Origin: Blautia sp.
Lineage (GTDB): Bacteria > Bacillota > Clostridia > Lachnospirales > Lachnospiraceae
Reading direction: 5' to 3'
DNA: 64,000 nt
Assembly: GCA_026169535.1 (NCBI GenBank)
Contig: JAPFCU010000081.1
Coordinates: 1-64,000, forward strand
In this document: positions 61,961-64,000 of the stretch, in pieces
Layout of the letters: each line of letters starts with the position of its first letter
Numbering within the stretch: the stretch's first letter is position 1
Notes under the pieces: generated by a model
Seen by the model: only the letters and a program-made list of their open reading frames with translations
Told to the model about the DNA's origin: nothing
Database searches by the model: none
Program-made: the position numbers and the translations under genes

Positions 61961-62116
61961 ATGATAGATTACGAAGAGGAACTGAAAAAGTTTGAACCAT
62001 GTCTGGATGTGACGGATGCAGAAGGGGCGATCTATGAGAGAGAACTGACAGATATTCTTGATGTGCTCCAGGAGGTGCTGCGTGAAGCCAAGAGCGGCAG
62101 ACGTGTAAGACAATAA
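61961..62116 (+). CDS. Small unassigned protein between folC and a zinc-ribbon protein
   Basis: ATG 61961 follows AAGGAGGAAACAT, a near-perfect ribosome site, and the frame runs 51 codons to TAA 62114-62116. The product (MIDYEEELKKFEPCLDVTDA start, REAKSGRRVRQ end) is acidic and helical with a basic tail. I recognise no family. The spacing (11 bases after folC, 14 before the next gene) shows it belongs to the operon, so it is very likely expressed. Confidence 0.7.
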   Translation: MIDYEEELKKFEPCLDVTDAEGAIYERELTDILDVLQEVLREAKSGRRVRQ

Positions 62117-62130
62117 GGAGAATTCTGCAG

Positions 62131-63423
62131 ATGAATTGTGTGAACTGCGGTGCATTTCTGACAGATGCAGATCTGGACTACTGTCCAAACTGCGGATATA
62201 ATGTACTGATCCAGAAAAAAGTAGACTATCTTTCTAAAAGTTTATATAATCAGGGGCTAGAAAAAGCCAGTATACGTGATCTTTCAGGGGCTATTGCCTG
62301 TCTGAAACAGAGCCTGATCTATGATAAGAAAAATATTCAGGCGCGGAATCTTCTGGGACTTGTTTATTTTGAGACAGGTGAGGTGGTGGCTGCGCTCAGT
62401 GAATGGGTTATCAGCAAGAACCTTCAGCCTGTCAGAAATCTGGCATCTGAATATATTGCCAAGCTGCAGACAAATTCCAATAAGCTGAAAGCAATCAACG
62501 TAACGATCAAAAAGTATAATCATGCTCTGCTTCTCTGCAGAGAGGGGCATGAGGATATGGCAGCTATCCAGCTTCGGCGGATTCTTTCTCAGAATCCGAA
62601 ACTGATCAAGGGTTATCATCTTCTTGCGTTGATCCAGATTAAAAACCAGGAATGGAACAAAGCGCGGAGAACCTTAAAAAAAGCAGCGCGGATCGATAAG
62701 ACAAATACTACCACTCTGCGTTTTTTGAGAGAGGTGGAGGAACAGACTGGTGTACCCACCAGACTGGAACGGCAGAAAAAAGGATTTTTTCATAGTAACC
62801 GGAATAAGGAACCGGAATATGATCCTGCGGAAAGTGAGCTGACACTTCATCCGCCTGTTTATCGGGAAAAAGTAAAACTGCCGATTTTTTTGCTTCTGAT
62901 GTCAGGAATGGTTACGGGAGCAGTTGCTTTCTGGCTCCTTGCAGTACCGGCTATCAGGAAGGGAATCTATAAGGAGGCAAATGCTCAGATCGTCCAGTAC
63001 AGTGAATCACTGGCTACTCAGGGGGCTGAGCTCACTAAAGCTCAGGGCGAGGCTCAGGAATCCGGAAATACTGCTGAAGCGGTATCTGCGAAACTTGAGG
63101 AGGAACAGGCAAGAAGTCAGAGCTATGAGGCTCTTATGACTGCGTATACTTATTATCAGCAGCAGAGTCTGGATGAAGCAGCAACGGCTGTAAAAAATGT
63201 TCAGGTAGATGTCCTGTCAGACTCTATGAAATCTATTTACGTTACAGTGAGAGACGCTACAGGTGTTGCTGGTATTGGTGATACGGAATATGAACCGGAA
63301 ACTTCATCCGGAGACAGTGGTGAAACAGAGTCTTATGAGGATGGATCTTATGACGAAGGTTCCTATGATGACGAGTATTACGACGAAGGTTCTTATGATG
63401 AGGGATATTATGAAGAATACTGA
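62131..63423 (+). CDS. Membrane protein with zinc ribbon, TPR repeats and an acidic Tyr-Asp-Glu-Gly tail
   Basis: This 430-residue protein begins with a zinc ribbon (C3-x-x-C6 and C18-x-x-C21: MNCVNCGAFL and YCPNCGYN). Tetratricopeptide-like helices follow (about 35-215), then a basic linker, one membrane helix (about 252-275), a coiled coil (285-335) and an outside tail made of repeats such as YDEGSYDDEYYDEGSYDEG. The order suggests that a cytoplasmic TPR platform is linked to a surface tail. No family function is known to me. AAGGAG precedes the ATG. Confidence 0.75.
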   Translation: MNCVNCGAFLTDADLDYCPNCGYNVLIQKKVDYLSKSLYNQGLEKASIRDLSGAIACLKQSLIYDKKNIQARNLLGLVYFETGEVVAALSEWVISKNLQPVRNLASEYIAKLQTNSNKLKAINVTIKKYNHALLLCREGHEDMAAIQLRRILSQNPKLIKGYHLLALIQIKNQEWNKARRTLKKAARIDKTNTTTLRFLREVEEQTGVPTRLERQKKGFFHSNRNKEPEYDPAESELTLHPPVYREKVKLPIFLLLMSGMVTGAVAFWLLAVPAIRKGIYKEANAQIVQYSESLATQGAELTKAQGEAQESGNTAEAVSAKLEEEQARSQSYEALMTAYTYYQQQSLDEAATAVKNVQVDVLSDSMKSIYVTVRDATGVAGIGDTEYEPETSSGDSGETESYEDGSYDEGSYDDEYYDEGSYDEGYYEEY

Positions 63424-63473
63424 TATAGCGATGGATACGTAATCGCCATATTTATAAGAGAAACCTCGGAGAC

Positions 63474-63505
63474 AGAGGATGTGCAGAGATGCATATCCTC
63501 TTTTT
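63474..63505 (+). terminator. Terminator before the spoIIA operon
   Basis: AGAGGATGTGCA and TGCATATCCTCT form a 12-bp stem with one G-U pair and a GAGA loop, ending in TTTTT. Confidence 0.88.
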
Positions 63506-63564
63506 CTATACAGAAAAATGGGGAAAAACGGAATAAAAACAAAAAATAAGGGGGAAAATAAAGG

Positions 63565-63894
63565 ATGAATACAATGTTCCAGCAGGATGGATCTGTACTG
63601 ACCGTTCATCTTCCGGCAGATGTGGATCATCCGATATCGGATGAGATCAGACGGGAATCAGACAGAATCATAGGAAAGGTATATATAAGAACCATGATTT
63701 TTGATTTTGAAGCGACTGATTTTATGGATAGTTCCGGTATCGGACTTCTTATGGGAAGATACCGGGCTCTTGGGATGCGTCAGGGATGCATCCGTGCTGT
63801 ACAGGTCAGCAGTCATATCGATAAGCTTCTGCATTTGTCGGGGGTACACAAATATATAGAAATCCAAAAATCAGAAGGAGAGGGGATGATATGA
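63565..63894 (+). CDS. spoIIAA: Anti-sigma-F factor antagonist SpoIIAA
   Basis: This 109-residue STAS protein has the phosphorylated-serine motif FMDSSGIGLLMGRY and a GAVxVHLPADVDH-like first strand. In the forespore dephosphorylated SpoIIAA takes SpoIIAB off sigma-F. AAGGGGG precedes the ATG, and the stop overlaps the next gene (ATGATGG). No consensus sigma-H promoter was recognised just upstream; GGAATA at 63529 is a partial -10 match only. Confidence 0.9.
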   Translation: MNTMFQQDGSVLTVHLPADVDHPISDEIRRESDRIIGKVYIRTMIFDFEATDFMDSSGIGLLMGRYRALGMRQGCIRAVQVSSHIDKLLHLSGVHKYIEIQKSEGEGMI

Positions 63895-64000
63895 TGGAAA
63901 ATACCAATGAAATGACTTTGATTTTTGACAGCCGTCCTGTAAATGAGGGACTGGCACGGATTACAGCGGCATCTTTCTGTACGCAGCTGAATCCGACACT
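63894..64000 (+). CDS. spoIIAB: Anti-sigma-F factor SpoIIAB (partial, cut by window end)
   Basis: The frame runs from ATG 63894 (or ATG 63891, one codon longer) past the last base. The 35 visible residues, with NEMTLIFDSRPVNEGLARIT and QLNPT, match the SpoIIAB N-terminus, a kinase that holds sigma-F and phosphorylates SpoIIAA. GGAGAGGGG precedes both starts. Its kinase motifs lie beyond the window. Confidence 0.85.
   Translation, partial: MENTNEMTLIFDSRPVNEGLARITAASFCTQLNPT

Noticed and set aside
63500-63560. A sigma-H promoter for spoIIA
   Set aside because: GGAATA can be read as part of a -10, but the best -35-like sequence is about 9 bases away instead of 11-12.

Overview
The window reads as the chromosome of a spore-forming, Gram-positive gut Clostridia member, most likely Lachnospiraceae (Blautia/Ruminococcus-like). 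Supporting signs are the start of a spoIIA operon, an alpha/beta small acid-soluble spore protein, AddAB instead of RecBCD, a T-box in front of valS, a CIRCE element in front of clpB, DUF4250, PadR-DUF1700-DUF4097-PspC, and strong AGGAGG ribosome binding sites. The family assignment is an inference; no rRNA or tRNA gene is present to fix it.

Bases 1-11,500 are accessory DNA that looks like a decayed integrative element. In order they hold the tail of an unknown gene, a DUF1016 (YhcG-type) nuclease, a phage/plasmid-type primase-helicase broken by a one-base deletion and cut off at its 3' end, a complete lantibiotic self-protection cassette (LanF-LanE-LanG ABC transporter, NisI-like lipoprotein, response regulator, histidine kinase), a divergent HTH regulator, a perfect sigma-A promoter with a long possibly structured leader, a frameshifted excisionase-like gene and a tyrosine integrase with a frameshift, a stop codon and a lost catalytic tyrosine. 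No lantibiotic biosynthesis gene is visible, so the cassette is probably orphan resistance that outlived its carrier.

Bases 11,500-35,000 are core-like: HrcA/CIRCE-controlled clpB with DUF4250; a MarR-controlled heterodimeric ABC exporter with one degenerate ATP site; YbjQ and a HelD-like helicase; a lipoprotein, a methyltransferase, hslO and nadE; then addB-addA behind a promoter carrying a near-consensus LexA box, and a convergent RsmF-like rRNA methyltransferase.

Bases 36,200-43,150 form an L-arabinose module: AraR-type operators, a strong promoter and a large leader hairpin precede a ChvE-like binding protein, an intercistronic hairpin, the MmsA/MmsB transporter, an AraR (GntR-LacI) repressor and araA. 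Bases 43,170-45,700 hold a PadR-controlled envelope-response set (PadR, DUF1700, DUF4097, PspC) and a SASP gene. Bases 46,280-48,350 are an AT-rich two-gene insert (AAA_15-type ATPase plus a RloB/TOPRIM-like protein) that looks like an abortive-infection defence pair; it is the best candidate here for an uncharacterised system.

Bases 48,370-64,000 carry a nitroreductase, a YitT protein, an internally deleted DUF1349 pseudogene, a MacB/FtsX-type ABC system with a very large coiled coil behind a possible attenuator, T-box-valS, an LtaS-like sulfatase with a TIG-like tail, folC, a small conserved-looking ORF, a zinc-ribbon/TPR membrane protein and spoIIAA-spoIIAB, the last cut by the window edge.
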